Below, piece by piece: positions 33,240 through 46,500 of a stretch of DNA of 64,000 nt (positions are counted from its first letter, which is position 1; each line of letters begins with the position of its first letter). The notes beneath the pieces are model-generated. The model saw only the letters and a list, made by a program, of their open reading frames with translations. It made no database searches and had not been told where the DNA came from. This DNA is from Calycina herbarum (Eukaryota; Ascomycota; Leotiomycetes; Helotiales; Pezizellaceae): assembly GCA_001414485.1 (NCBI GenBank), contig LLEY01000155.1, positions 62,001 to 126,000 of the forward strand, written 5' to 3'. The position numbers and the translations under genes are program-made.

Positions 33240-33950
33240 TAAAAAACTATATAGTAGATACTACTACTATATTAACTACTCGATTCTGATCTTTAATCTA
33301 CCCTCTCGTTTTATCTTCGACTTCTAACCTCGACTTCTAACCTTGCTCTTAACTTTTAACCTTGTTTTAATATATCTTAACTTTAACTGTCGATCTTAAC
33401 TTTCTAGGCTATATAGTAGACACTGCTGCTATATTAACTACTTAATTCTAATCTTTGATCTACTCTCTTATTTTATCTTCGACTTTTATTTACCTCGACG
33501 TCGACTTTTAACCTCGACTTTTGACCTTAATCTCGACTTTTAACCTCTATCTCGACTTTTAACCTTGTTTTAATATACCTCGACTTTAACTATCGATCTT
33601 AACTTTCTAGGCTATATAGTAGATACTGCTGCTATATTAACTACTTAATTCTAATCTTTGATCTATTCTCTTATTTTGTCTTTAACTTCTAACTTTGTTT
33701 TTATTTACCTTAACCTTAACTTTTAGCCTTGTTTTAATATACCTCGACTTTGACTGTCGATCTTAACTTTCTAGGCTATATAGTAGACACTACTACTATA
33801 TCTTCTACTTAATTCTAATCTTCGATCTACTCTCTTATTTTATCTTCGACTTTTAACCTTGTTTTTAGTTATCTTAACTCTAACTTCTAATCTTAATCTT
33901 AACTTCTCTTCTTAACCTAGATCTAATAGTTAACGTTATTACTACTATTA
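33240..33950 (+). repeat. Long-unit tandem repeat (about 160-200 bp, four copies)
   Basis: Units start with ctatatagtagayactrctr at about 33248, 33410, 33612 and 33773. They share ttaattctaatctttgatct and run to cgatcttaactttctagg. Within units there are further short runs of tcgacttttaacc (about 11-13 bp) that vary in number and explain the length differences. It leads into the gypsy remnant and may be its 5' leader. Confidence 0.8.
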
Positions 33951-36900
33951 TATTAGCTATATCTTAATTTAATTTAAATACTCTCTAAGCTATAGTAGGA
34001 AACTCTAATAATAAAGTAGATAGAGAAATTCTTACTAAGTTTATTACTACTAATACTAACTCTTTTCCTTATAGTTTAACTTACCTCTTTAGCTTATATA
34101 ACTAAGCCTTAAAGTATAAGTAAGAACTTTAATAATTACTCGCCGAAGCCTAGGCTACTATAACTAGTGATATAGAAGGTACTACTGCTTATATAGTTAA
34201 GTTAGAGAAGGAGTTTTAACGTATTTAACCTAGTACTACTCTAGCTCTAGCCCTAGCTATAGTTATTCGATCTCTAAAGTATAACGATCTCCTCTAGTTT
34301 AGTAGCGCTTATAAGAAACTAGACGACTTATAAACCTATCTTCTTAACGTTAATCTTAAGCTCTATATAAATACTAATTAGTACTCTACTAAAGCTAATA
34401 AAATAAGTTATATTATATCTACTCTTAAAGGTAATACTTATACTTATATTAATCTATACCTTAATAAAGCTAGTAATTTTATTACTTTAAATATAGTATA
34501 AGGAATATTAGATATATTAAAGAATATATATAGAAGTAAGTTTAGTTAGAAGAAGGCTTTTATAAAGATTTAGAAGAAGAAGTAAAGTAACTGTTTAATA
34601 TCTAAGTTCTTAGCTATATATTTATTATTAGCTATAGCTTCTAGCTCTAAGAGATTTAATTATATCTAACGCCTTCTTCTTATAGTTTACTCTATAATTC
34701 GTAACTAAGTTCGTTCTAACCTCTAATACTTACCTTTACTTCTTCTTAATAGTCTTATAGATATGATTTATAATACTAATAATATTAATTAATCTATTTA
34801 TAGTAAAGCCTACTTCTAAAGTAGTATAGCTAGTTACTTCTAGCTGTCTTCGATTACTATTACCTCTTCTACTAATAACTTAATAGATATTAATACTTTA
34901 AAGTTAAGTAAGAGTAAAGTAGTTTAAACTTAGAATAATATTAAGAATAGAACTAAGGCTAGAACTTAAGAGTAGAAGAATATATAATATACTTTCTAAA
35001 TTAAGTATAGTTTATACTACTACTATAATAACCTAAATTATACTATTAAGTACTATAGAAAGTTAAAGGAGGCTTATTATAAAGATATAGAGAAGATTAT
35101 AAATATAATAAAGAAGATAAAGAAGAATAGAGAGAAGGGAAAAGCTTAGTCTTTAATAATCGTTACTATTAGAGATATAGTATTTAGAAGAAAGTACTTA
35201 GTTTATCGTTGCTAGTAGAGAGGTAGAAGGAGAGTATAATAGAAGTTCCTTATAAGATAGTTAGTCTTAATAATATAAATTCCTCTACTACTTACTTTAT
35301 ACTTAACTCTAGTACTTTAGCTAAAGCTTTTATTAATTCCAACTTTCTATAATATAATAACTTTATTTTTTAACCTCTTACTAAGTCTCGCTACTTTTAT
35401 ATAGCTAATAGTACCTCGTTATTAGTAGAAGACGTTATATACTTTATCTTATTAGACCTCTATATTAGCTAGTATATCGACTACTAGTAACGCTTCTATA
35501 TTATAAAACTTAGATTATATAAAATCATTTTAGAAAAGCTATAGTTATTAAAGTATAATCTAGCTATTAACTAGAAAAGGAATACTTTATTATTTAATAA
35601 ATCTTACTATAAAGAATATATATAGAAAGAGCGAGTTCTAGTAATAGGCAGTACTAAAGCTATAAAAGGTACCTCTAAACTAATTAATACTACTATATTC
35701 TATATATATATAAAGTAATAGAGAGTAGAAGTATTCTCTCTATCTCTTTATAAAATTAATTAGAGGTTAAAAGAGGCTAGAAGCCTCTTACCTCTAGATT
35801 CTTCTATACTACCTAGAAAAGGTCGATATACTAACAGCTTTAAAGAGTATAAACGTATAGAGAAAGAGCTAAATTTCGATAATACGCCTAGCTCTTAGAA
35901 TATTAACTTATAATTCTAGTAGATAGCTAAGTTATACTTTTAAGATATTTCTCTTAATAATATATATAAAGCTCTTAATAAGTACTAAAATCTAAAAGTT
36001 ATTAACTCTAGCTCTCTTTTATCTAACTAGTATAAATAGTATCTTCTTCTCTTTAATTAAGCTATAGTAAATAAGTTATCTTTATATTAAGATTATAACC
36101 TATATATTAAATTAAAACCCAGTTCTAAGCCTCTATATAGTCTACTTTATAATATATTAGTTAGAGAACTAGAGGTTTTAAGAAAGTATCTAAAAGAGTA
36201 GTTAGATAAGAGATTTATTCGAGCTAATACTTCCCTAGTAGTATTACCTATACTATTTATAAAGAAGCCTAGTAGAGAGTTACGCTTTTACGTAGACTAC
36301 TATTAACTTAATAATATTACTATTAAGAATCGATACCCTATTCCCTGTATCTAGGAAACTCTCCAACGACTAAGCACAGCTAAGTACTAAATAAGAACTC
36401 CTAGCTTCGCTATTAGAGCACTTTAAAGCCGCTTCTACTACTAGTTCAACGTTAACGCGACTTGTTAGTTAACTTTATAAGCTCTTTTCTAACGTTAGGA
36501 ATTAAGAGTTTTAATTATATTATAGTAGTAACCGATCGCTTTATAAAAGATACTTATTATATTTCTTACTACTTAATAATAAATACTATAAGTCTTACTT
36601 AGCTTTTTGTTTAGAACGTTTAGAAGCTTTATAGACTTCTAACTTTAATAGTATTAGATAGAGAGATATTATTTGTCTCTAACTTTTAAAAAGCTATTTA
36701 TTATATTTTAAAAGTCTAAGTTTCGCTATTATCTACGTACTACCTAGAAATAGTTAGCTAGACTAAGATATTTAATAAAATTCTAGCTTAATACCTCTAG
36801 TAATATATTAACTTTAGCTAAGAAGATTAGGTTTTTTATTTACTATTAGCTAAGTTTACTATACGTAACACTATTAGTAGCGCTACTAGTATATCACCGT

Positions 36901-37115
36901 TCTTTATAAATTATAAGTATTATCTTTAGATAAGTTTTACTCTACCTTAGTAGAGTATATTAAAGAATTCTTTAGTAGAGTAGAAATACGTCTTAAAGTT
37001 AAAGAAGATCTTAGAAGTATTATATACAAATCTAGTTACTACTTAAGATAGAATAGAGTCGTCTACTAATATAAATAGAGTCCTCGCCTCTATATATCGA
37101 GTTAGAGATATAGTT
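33950..37115 (+). pseudogene. Ty3/gypsy Gag-Pol remnant with internal deletion
   Basis: Plus strand, heavily RIP-mutated. Gag sequence (about 34270-34600) leads to a zinc knuckle at about 35012-35065, where Cys and His have turned into Tyr. RT is recognised at about 36050-36400 by ELEVLRKYLKE, FIRANTSLVVLPILF, then YQLNNITIKNRYPIPC. Straight after TAKY the sequence jumps to integrase-like reading (VVTDRFIKD at about 36520, then LFVSNFQKAIYYI). The RT catalytic half and RNase H are thus deleted. No LTR is recognised; the right side ends at the hAT-related repeat at 37124. Confidence 0.7.
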
Positions 37116-37123
37116 CTTCTAAG

Positions 37124-37365
37124 TAGTAAATCTAGTAGTATTACTATAATATATTACAGCGATATTTTCGAATTATATATTATAATAGTATTAGAATAGA
37201 GTTAAGATATTTTAATTATACTATTAGTATATATACAGTAGTATCTAACTATTATTTTAATAATATTAATAATATACTATTTAATAACTAATATACTTAA
37301 AAACTTACTTTTCTTAAAAATAAAGCTATTTCTAGTTTCTATCTATACGCTCTTATTATTTTACT
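37124..37365 (-). repeat. Inverted copy of the hAT 3' end
   Basis: These 242 bp are nearly identical in reverse complement to 41299-41539 (241 bp). The copy lies just outside the hAT left terminus at 37385 and so gives the whole unit unusually long inverted ends. It may be a truncated second copy in inverse orientation. Confidence 0.8.
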
Positions 37366-37384
37366 AGAATATCATATCTACGAA

Positions 37385-40300
37385 CAGTGAATCCAGTAGT
37401 ATTTAGAATATTATACTACTAAAAGTTACAGTTGTAAACCTACTTTAATACGTACTATTTATACTATATAAGTCTTAAAAGTATTTAATATACGTACTAC
37501 GAGTCTTAGTAGTATTAAATAAGGCTTAAAATTAAGCTTTTTACCTCGGATTTCTACTCTACTTTATTTCTAGCCTTTATTCTTATAACTATATAGTATA
37601 ATAATCAGCTCTAAGAATATAAAGCTAAGTAGTAGTAACTATAGTTATAATTAAATAGAGTATTTTAAAAAAAGAATTATATTAATAGCTTATAAATTAA
37701 GCCTATAATTTATTATCCGGGTTTAGAGAACGAAATTAGATTATACGAGATATTAAATTTCAATAATACTACGACTAAATACGTTAACTACTCTCTTAAT
37801 TTAATAGCTATAATAGCTTAAAGTAGTCTATTCTAATATACTTAGTATACTCTTTAAAGCTTTAAGTTTAAAATAAACCTTTTAGAGAAAATTTTAGTCG
37901 ACTTTATATCTTTGAAGAAATTTCCTATTAAAATAAAAAGTTAACTAGTTAATTAGAAATTTAATAACTATATTATAGATTTTAATTAGAATAATATATA
38001 TATAAGCTTAAAAGAATGCTCTAAATAAGAGCTTTATAAAACTATTAAAACTATTAAATTCTATCGAGAGAGTCTATTTTAATCGCGCTATTAGTAAAGT
38101 AGCCTTTTGTAATTAATTTTACTTTAAATCGCGGATTCTATACATTCTACTACGTATAGGTAAAACAAGCCTAGAATTTCGCGTAGTGATTGTAATTACT
38201 TTTCACCTTGAAAAGTTATATAAAAGTAGGTACTTTTCTCTCTAAAAGTCTCTTATCTTTATCTTCTACTTCTATCTTTTATTACTTCTAGAGAGTATTA
38301 CTTTTTACCTCTCTTTTCTACTCTACTACGCTAGAATACTAAGAATCGTCCTATTCACTAATTACTCTTTAAATTCTAATAATTTCCTCTCTTACTTAAC
38401 ACCTCTACTTTACTATGTCTTTTTAAGTCTTAAGCTCTCAGTCTTATAATCCTTTCTCCTCACCGCTAACCTCTTCTATTTTATCGTCCTAGCTTAGTAC
38501 TTTAAGCTCCTAGGAGGATCCTTACGAGCTAATCAACGAAGAGGCTCGTAGTACTTTAAATAACTACTTTAAGATACTCTAGGATACCTTTTATAGTAGT
38601 AAGAAGAGAGCGATTAACAGGCCTCGTATCTTATACGTCTAGCTTTATATAATCGATATAGGTCCTTAGAAGATTTACGTGTTAGCTTCTACTCTAATTA
38701 ATAGTTAAATTTAAGTATTAATTCTTTATAAGTAATTTATCTATAGGCTACTAGGAGTGGTATTATAAGTATTATACTAAGCGATACTTAGTTAACAGAG
38801 GTACTAAAATTATTACACTTTACCTTCTTAAATAACACCAAATCCAGAAAGATATACCCCGCTAAAAAGCGACTAAAAAGAGACAACTTAGTATTAAAGA
38901 TACTATAGAGATAGTACGCTATAATTCTTATAAGTCTCACCGCTGATTTATACTACTAATCTATGCTACTAAGGAGATAGAGTGCTTACTAGTAGATCCG
39001 AATACTCTAGAGGTTATCTTTGTTAATTTAATCGCCTCTTATAACCTCTCTTTAGCCTTTACTAAGTACTATACCTTCTAGGTACTTATATAATACGTGA
39101 ACAACCTAGCTAGTACTATCCTCCTAGAATCTTACTCTATATTAAAAGAGTAGATCTTACGATAGTTTAAGAATAGCTTTACTAAAACTAAGGTATATCT
39201 AACTAACTTCTAGTCTAAGATATATATTAGTAGTAATTATTAGAAGTTAGATAATAGTCTTTTAGTTATTAGATTTATTAGTTATAGAGTTAACGAGTTT
39301 AGTAACCTAGTAAAAGTAGTACTCGGTATAAAGCAAATTTAGAGACGCTATATAGGAGAGAATCTAGCTCTTTATTTACTTTAGATAATTAAAGATTATA
39401 GTATGTAAATATCTTAAAGAATTCCTAAAAAGATTCTAACTAATTATATAGGTATTCTTTATAAAATTAGCTACTTTCTATATAATAATATATCGAATAA
39501 CGATATAATACTTAAGGAATTAGCTCTTTTACTTAATAAACCTAATACTAAATTATAAGCCGAGTAATATAAGATCGAGTGCTACTATTATATACTCTAC
39601 CTTACTACGGGAGATATAGCTTCTAAAAAGTATATTAACTTTAAAAAGGATATATAAGCTCTTTAGAATAATTAATCAGAGGATCTACTTTATAGTTTTA
39701 TTACTAATAATACTCTTTCTTATCTATTTAACTTTACTAAAAGAGTAAGAAGATCTACTTAATTATATAACAAATTTAAAAAGCTTACTAGAAGGCTTAT
39801 AATTCCTTAATCTAATACTACTCGATAGATCTCTTAGTATAGAGTAATTAAGCGAGTATATATATTAAGGCTTAAGATTAAGCACTTCTAGAATACCTAG
39901 GAGTTTCTCTATAAGAAGTATATAAGCGAGGATAATTAGAATAAACTTAAAGCTATACGTGTTTTACTTTTATCTAAAATTAGATTAGAAACTAACTTAT
40001 TTTTAGATAAGATACTTTTTTAGTACTCTAGAGTACTCTCTTCTTACTTTTAAAGGAGGAGCTAGAACCTTAGATAAAGCTATCTCTATAATAGACTTTG
40101 TCTTAAGCCTTTTTAAAGAAGCTAAGGTAAAGCACGTAAACGACCCGCTTTTACACCTACTAATCCGGAAAGAATAGGAGAAGATTACTAAATATTACTC
40201 TCTTATAAGTAAGGCACCTGTCTTTACCGCTACTGTAGTACTCTATTCTACTTATAAGTAGGAGTACTTAGAAAAGTTATAAGAAGCTAAGTAGCTTCTA

Positions 40301-41539
40301 CCAGCTTATACTATAGTAGAAAAACCCTAGAACGACGAGTATTGCTCTATAGTAGTATCTAGCTACTAAAACAGCTTAAATATCAATTCTTATATTTTAA
40401 GTAACAGCTATTCCTCTAGAGTAGTAGTATTCTCCTAGCTACCTAACCTATTTAACTAATATTTAGCTAAGAAGAGATCTGAGAGATAAGTTTTATATCT
40501 GTTTTAAGCTTGTTTTAGTACTAATTAGCTTCCCTCTAGGCTTCTCTCCCTTATAGAGGATGAATATACTCGTTATTATACTCTTCTACTCTAAGATATA
40601 GAGAAAAGTCCTATTAATTAGTAGCTTTAAGATAAGCAAAAGAAGTAATATCTAAACCTTTCTAGGATAGCTATTAATATCCTATCTATCTCTTATACTA
40701 CTGCCTCTATAGAACGTCTTTAGTTCTCTACTAAGTTAGTAGTTATAGATAGACGTAATCGTCTTAAGATACGTACTATAGAAATACTTAAATACTTAAA
40801 GTCCTAGAATAAGATTCTAACCTTTAATCTTATTAGTTAATTTAGAAGTAAGAAAGAGGTTTATAACATAGAGGAGCTCTTATAAGACCCCTTAGATAGT
40901 ACTATCTTTAAGAGTATAGCTAATAGAGAGGCTAGCTTTAGTATATAGATAAGTTTATTTTTATTATCTTTTCTAGTACTACTACTTTATTCCTTTATAT
41001 CTTATATTTAGATACTTATTTCTGTAAATTCAATAGTTTTTATAAGTTAATATTGATTTATTTTTAATTTTAATACGATAAGAGATAGTAGATAAAATAA
41101 TAGTCTTTTCTAGTAACAGCGGAACCTCGTTACTAAGACCTCTGATTTTATATTAAAAGTCGACTATTAGCTACGTAATTAATTACACTATAGTCTTATA
41201 ATAAAAAGACCTAATATACTCGGTTTATATAATATAATATATATTAAAGACGTTCTACTAATTAGTTTTTAAATAAGTACTCTTTTTATTTAATAGTAGT
41301 GAAATAATAAGAGCGTATAGATAGAAACTAGGAATAGCTTTATTTTTAAGAAAAGTAGGTTTTTAAGTATATTAGTTATTAAATAGTATATTATTGATAT
41401 TATTAGGACAATAGTTAGATACTACTGTATATATACTAATAGTATAATTAAAATATCTTAACTCTATTCTAATACCGTTATAATATATAATTCGAAAATA
41501 TCGCTATAATATATCACAGTAATACTACTAGATTCACTG
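37385..41539 (+). mobile_element. hAT DNA transposon, RIP-mutated, about 4.15 kb
   Basis: Inverted ends are CAGTGAATCCAGTAGTAT at 37385 and its complement ATACTACTAGATTCACTG ending at 41539. The interior carries a hAT transposase. The left non-coding part (about 37515-38250) and the right end align with the 1.05-kb elements at 26640, 32696 and 56397. I found no matching 8-bp duplication (tctacgaa against cttttact), so an end may have been rearranged. Confidence 0.75.
38415..40960 (+). pseudogene. hAT transposase (Restless-like), RIP-damaged
   Basis: From an ATG at 38415 the frame can be followed for about 2.5 kb, with TAA/TAG stops in place of Gln/Trp codons and at least one frame change. 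Recognised parts: NNISNNDIILKELALLLN, where hAT proteins have a D-N-A-S-N-N box; the following C-x2-H region now reads ECYYYIL; and the C-terminal dimerisation domain at about 40660-40830, YLNLSRIAINILSI then STKLVVIDRRNRLK. The dimerisation domain (hATC) is the best-kept marker of the family. A functional protein would cut and paste the element with 8-bp duplications. Confidence 0.75.
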
Positions 41540-42005
41540 CTTTTACTCGCTCTCTTATAACCAGATTTTACTTAAAAATGTATATTCTATACGATCTTCT
41601 AAAAAGAGAGTAAAGAAGATATTATAGGCAGCGTTTGGTTCGAATCGGCGTATAGGTTTAATTCCTCTTAATAGAGACCTAGAGGCTTCTTAAGAAGAGG
41701 TTACTTCGTAGGTTATTAGAGAGATATATCGAGCTTTTCTCCCTGACCTTATAGTAGAAGGAGAGGAGTCTATATACGATAGAGCGAGCCCTTACCGTAG
41801 ACATATTATAAGAGATTTCTTAAGATAGATAGATATCAAGGTTATAGTCTAGTCTCTATACTTATTAGATTTAAATCTAATTAAGAATTTATAGGTATTA
41901 GTAAAGGCAGAGATATATAGATTATACCTAGAGCTTAAGTTTACTACTGATATAAATAAGACTTTAGATATATTAATAGAGGCTGTAAAGAAGATATAGT
42001 ATATA

Positions 42006-43865
42006 ACGTGTATATATAGCGAACCGGCTAAACAAGCGAACCGGCTAAAACCCCGCGCCTCTACTACATCTCTACTAAATATTAAATTTCTCTATAACGA
42101 ACGATGCTTTAGAAAAATAACGAAAGCCGGTTAGTCTTAGCTATCTAGGCTATGTAAAAAGACCTAAATTTACGTGCTCGAGCTGTTGTAAGAACCTATT
42201 CTATAGATCACCGGAAGCTAGGTCGACGTTTACTTAGTATACCTTTATAACGCGATATTCTAGCTAATTTACAGAAAATAACCGAGCTAGAGGAATTAGT
42301 ACTTGTTTAACATATCCTCGACCTAGCTATAAAAGGATTTCCTCCGCGGATATCTATAGTTGAGGATATAGTAAATCGACTTCTTAAAGCACGCGACGCG
42401 CTACGTGTCAGGACACGTTAGGCTTCTAACTTTGTTAAGCGCTGCCTAGAACTCTAGACACGCTTCTAACGAAAATACAACTACTAGAGAGCTAAGTACG
42501 AAGACCTAGAAGTTATTCGTAGCTGGTTTAAGCTTATACGAAGTATAGTAGCGAAGTACGGAATCTACGATATAGATATCTATAACTTTAATAAGACTGG
42601 GTTTATAATAGGCGTTATCTTAACTACGATAGTTATTATAAGCTTAGAAGGACGTGTAAGAGTAAAAAGAGTATAGCCTAGTAATTAGGAATAGGTTATA
42701 GTAATCTAGAGAGTTAATACCTAAAGCTAGAGTGTTCTACTATTTATAATTATTACTACGAAAAATCATCTTACTTCTTAGTACTAAAACAGTGGATTTC
42801 TACCTAACTAGGTAATTACTATTACTAAAAATAGTTAGATAATAAATAAGAAAGACATAGATTAGATTCGACATTTTAAGAAGTATACTAAGTCCTAATC
42901 TAATAGTAGTTATCGCCTATTAGTCCTCGACGGCTATAAAAGCTACTACTCTAACGAGTTTAAGAAATATTATAAGGAAAATAACATTATTACTCTTTAT
43001 ATATCTGCTTATTCTTCTTATATACTCTAGCTACTTGACGTTAGCTGTTTCAGCTCTTTAAAAAAGATATATAGTTAGTAAATTAAAGATATAATATAGG
43101 CTTAGATTATCTATATTACTAAGGATGATTTCTTTTCTACCTTCTATACTGTATTTAATATTATAATAATAGAAAGCAATATCCGAGGAGGGTTCTAAGA
43201 GGCTAGGCTTCTTCTATTCGACCTGGAAAGTGTGATTTCTATACTTAATCTTAAGCTAAAGACGCTAACGCCTCCAAACTCCCCTCTGTGTTCTGCTTAG
43301 TCTTAGGTTTCCTAGACACTAAATAACTCTACTAAAGCCTTATTATAGACTATATTTATTAAAGATTAAATTTCCCGCTACCAAAGTAGCTCTCTAACCC
43401 CTATTTACGAGGCTATTAACTAGTTTATAAAGGGTGTATTAAAAGTAATATATTAGATAGTATTATTAAAAGCTAAGAACTAGAGACTTCGACAAGTAAA
43501 TAAAGTACTAAGTAAGCGCTGTAGAGCTAAAAAAACACGTCTATAGTAAGGAGGATCACTTAGCTAATAGGAAGCGTAGGACTTATAAGATAATAGAGAC
43601 GTTGGTAAGCAGGTAATATAGGAAATAAAGAGAAGTAGTAGTCGGAAGCCGAGGGAAGAATCACGTGTACGGCGCTGTAGCAACTGCGGAGAGACTGGTT
43701 ATAATACGCGTATCTATAATATTATAGAAGAAGTATCTAAGGAAGAGATTTCTAAGTAGTTTTAATTAATTAGAGGCGTTATAGTAGAGTTACTATAATT
43801 TTAATCGTAAGCGTAGAAAATTTTAGCCGGTTCGCTTGTTTAGCCGGTTCGCTATATATACACGT
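42006..43865 (+). mobile_element. Second Fot1/pogo-like transposon, 1860 bp, RIP-mutated
   Basis: Inverted repeats of about 45 bp (42006-42050 and 43821-43865) start ACGTGTATATATAGCGAACC. Within each, the 12-mer gcgaaccggcta is present twice. A TA duplication flanks it (42004-42005 and 43866-43867). It is inserted in a Tc1/mariner transposase gene. The first four bases (ACGT) match the Fot1-like element at 12939. Confidence 0.9.
42104..43790 (+). pseudogene. Fot1/pogo-like transposase, RIP-damaged
   Basis: ATG at 42104. The domain order is as in the transposase at 13046-14668: CENP-B-type HTH (ELEELVLV..., then LAIKGFPPRISIVEDIV), first catalytic site now IYNFNKTGF (about 42585; the Asp-Glu pair has become Asn-Lys), second at LLVLDGYKSYYS (about 42925), third at LLDVSCFSSLKK (about 43035). 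A leucine/arginine-rich coil follows, then a zinc-knuckle-like RRCSNCGETGYNTRIYN (about 43665-43715) with His and Cys lost. More than ten in-frame TAA/TAG codons. Confidence 0.85.
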
Positions 43866-44129
43866 TAATTAATATAGAGATACTATATAAATTAGCTATA
43901 ACTATAGAGTATCGAGTAAAGACAGTTATTAAGACTAAAGGTTAGTATATAAAATATTAAATATATCTTTAAAATCGACCTTTGTTATTCTCTAAAAGCG
44001 GCGAGGACAGTACGTCTAGAATAGGTTAAACCACCTTAGTAAAAACTAATATAGATATAAACTCTTTATACTCTACTATATCGCTAACCTAATAAGTTAG
44101 AGAAATTGCTTCGAAAAACACTATATACT

Positions 44130-46500
44130 TCTATTATATCTAAAAAATAACAGGAGTACCTTTACTCCTAAACGAAGTTATCTAGGAGATTATATCGTAC
44201 CTCTCTAAGCAGAGCCTCTAGAGCGCGAGTCTCGTATACTAAATATTTTAGAAAAACGTTACTCTAATCCTCTACTAGAATATAGATTTCGAGACTAGGA
44301 GGCTCTATAAAGATACCTCGCTCGAACGACAGTATTAACTTCTCACGGCTATAGCTAAGTAAAAATCATCTACTTAATCTCTAATACCTATTCTAATAAG
44401 ATATAATTAAGGAATCCCGAGTTAGACGCGAGAGTCTATTATTTTAGCAACTACACCTATCGTCGATAGTACCTGCGAGAATACTATTACTTCGATACCG
44501 ATGCTATAGTAGTTCTAGGTATTTCTAGAGACTTACTTCGGAAAGCCGCTGCTAATATAATAAATATTTATAAAGCAGTTCTTATAAATAATAATCTAGG
44601 GAACTATATCGTTGTAAACTTACTCTCGTATTCTCAACTTATAAGTTTAGACACGTTGTTTATTAATTTTAGAACGATAAAGAACCTTATTACAACCTTA
44701 CTAAGAGCACTTATATAGACTATACCGTTACCGGCTCGTACGAACGATAAGCCTTTGATAAGATACTTAGACTTCTTTATAATAGTAGTTAAAACGACTT
44801 ATCTAAGCTTAGAGTCGCTTGATATTTATTTCGAGTTAGCGAATCTACGAGAATTACTAGAAAATAATAAGAGTATAACTTCGTTAAGACTTACCTCTCT
44901 TCGCTATCTTAGGATTCGAAACAACAACGCTAATTACGAAAGTTCTATTATAACGCTATACTACGCTTCTTTAATCGAAAGATACGTAGATATTCTCGAG
45001 TCGCTTAATATCTCTTTATAAGATTACGTCTAGCGTATAGAGGGTTTTATAGTCCTCTTTAGACTTTATAATAAGATACTATAATTAAGATTATTAAAGT
45101 TAATAGAGCTTAATACGTTATCTAATAGAATAGCGTTACTATTACGAAATCTCGAAGAGTTCTACTCTTATATTAAGAGTCTCTCTATATAAACCCTTAG
45201 CTGCGAATTCTCCTCTAAGATAGGTAAGCTATTTAAGAATTTAAAATATCTTAGGTTTTTACGAATTAGAGATAAGAATAATAGAACTAAAGCTTACGAA
45301 AGACTTAAAGCTTACGAAAACGTAAGTAGAAGACGTAAAATTCAGACATCTATATACTAAGCTAACTGTATTTAGACTCTGCTAGAGTTTATTCTAGAGT
45401 TACCGCTCTCTTTAGAGAAGCTTTATATTAAAATAAATAGTTTTAATACTCTCTATTAGGTAGACAAAGTCTTTAAATATATCTATAACTTAAAAGATAT
45501 ATTTTTATAAGTAATACTAACACTGTTTTCCTGTCTTCTCTCTTCTAAATCGTTCTTAAACCTTGATATATATCCTATGAAGTATCTCTAAGACATTTTC
45601 TAAGAGTCGAATACTAACTCCTTCTCTAGAACTCTACGTCGTCTCGATATATACGATGTCTACAGCTAGTTTAAACTACTACTATAAGGCGACGATAGCG
45701 AAAAAATCCTAGAAAAAGAGGTGTTTTATCGACGTATATCTTATAAGAAATCTACGCCGGGTTCTCTAAATAAAAAGATTCGAGACATCTGTATTATAAG
45801 AATATATAATAGCTACTAGTATAACGGTTACGAAATTACGAAAGCTAGGGATATTTTAACACTTGATTATAATAGTAATAAGCGTTTTAAGAGACGGGAT
45901 ACTAAGTAATTTTATAGTAGCTTTAATTTTAAACGTAGGACTTAGAACGTTGCTTCTCTTTATTTATAACCTTTTTCTAATAATATTCTAAGACGTTATA
46001 AGAAGTTCTTAGCTTAATATAAGGCTTAGATTAAGGTTTAATTATATATATTAGATATATAAGCTAGTAATTTCTAATTATTCTATTTTTGAGATTATTC
46101 TTTTCTTCTTCCTTCTACTAGTACGATATTACTAAGAAATAGTATTAAGGTCTATATAAAAATATAAATATCTTAATAATACTATTCTAAGAACTATAGA
46201 TAGAGTATGTCTAAAAATTATAAGAATATTAGATAGCTCTCTATGTTAAAATCAACCTCTAGAGTATTTAACTCTTTATTAAATTTAATAAGATCTAGAT
46301 TATAGAGTAGTTATACTTAGTCGTAGAGCGAACTCTCTAGATTTAAAGAGAATAAGGTAGAGAGTTTAGTTAGCTTATAAGATAGAGTCGTCTGTTTATT
46401 AGACATATCTAGAATAGTCTCTAGTAGAGTCGTAGATTTTAGCTTAGCTAGTAGATTAATAACTTTTTCTAATATTTATAGAATTCAGTAGATTTAAAGT
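44130..46500 (+). pseudogene. RIP-mutated F-box/LRR-like host gene
   Basis: One plus-strand frame can be followed for over 2 kb with stops almost only at TAA/TAG. It opens with PLLLNEVIQEIISYLSKQSL and then ASLVYQIFQKNVTLILYQNI (about 44155-44300), the classic fungal F-box pattern LPxEVLxxIxxYL...LSLVSRxF. Leucine-rich stretches follow (44755-45021 is fully open: LESLDIYFELANLRELL, TSLRYLRIR). F-box proteins recruit substrates to SCF ubiquitin ligases. A shift near 44500-44750 suggests an intron or indel. Because RIP acts on duplicated DNA, this is probably one member of a multi-copy family. The F-box call rests on pattern alone. Confidence 0.5.

Larger units (their letters stand above)
41600..44020 (+). 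pseudogene. Tc1/mariner transposase C-terminal part, split by a Fot1-like element
   Basis: Plus-strand reading gives AAFGSNRRIGLIPLNRD, then RAFLPDLIVEGEESIYD (about 41720-41770), SLYLLDLNLIKNL at about 41850 (the DDE_3 motif P-x-Y-S-P-D-L-N-P-I-E-N after RIP), and YRLYLELKFTTD. At 42004 a Fot1-like transposon interrupts it. The frame resumes after 43867 with NIEILYKLAITIEYRV, the usual Tc1 C-terminus. The N-terminal HTH half and TIRs are not seen; the left side abuts the hAT right end. Confidence 0.75.

Noticed and set aside
41537..41547. 8-bp target duplication of the 4.15-kb hAT element
   Set aside because: Flanks tctacgaa (left) and cttttact (right), or cttctaag outside the inverted arm, do not match even allowing for RIP changes.
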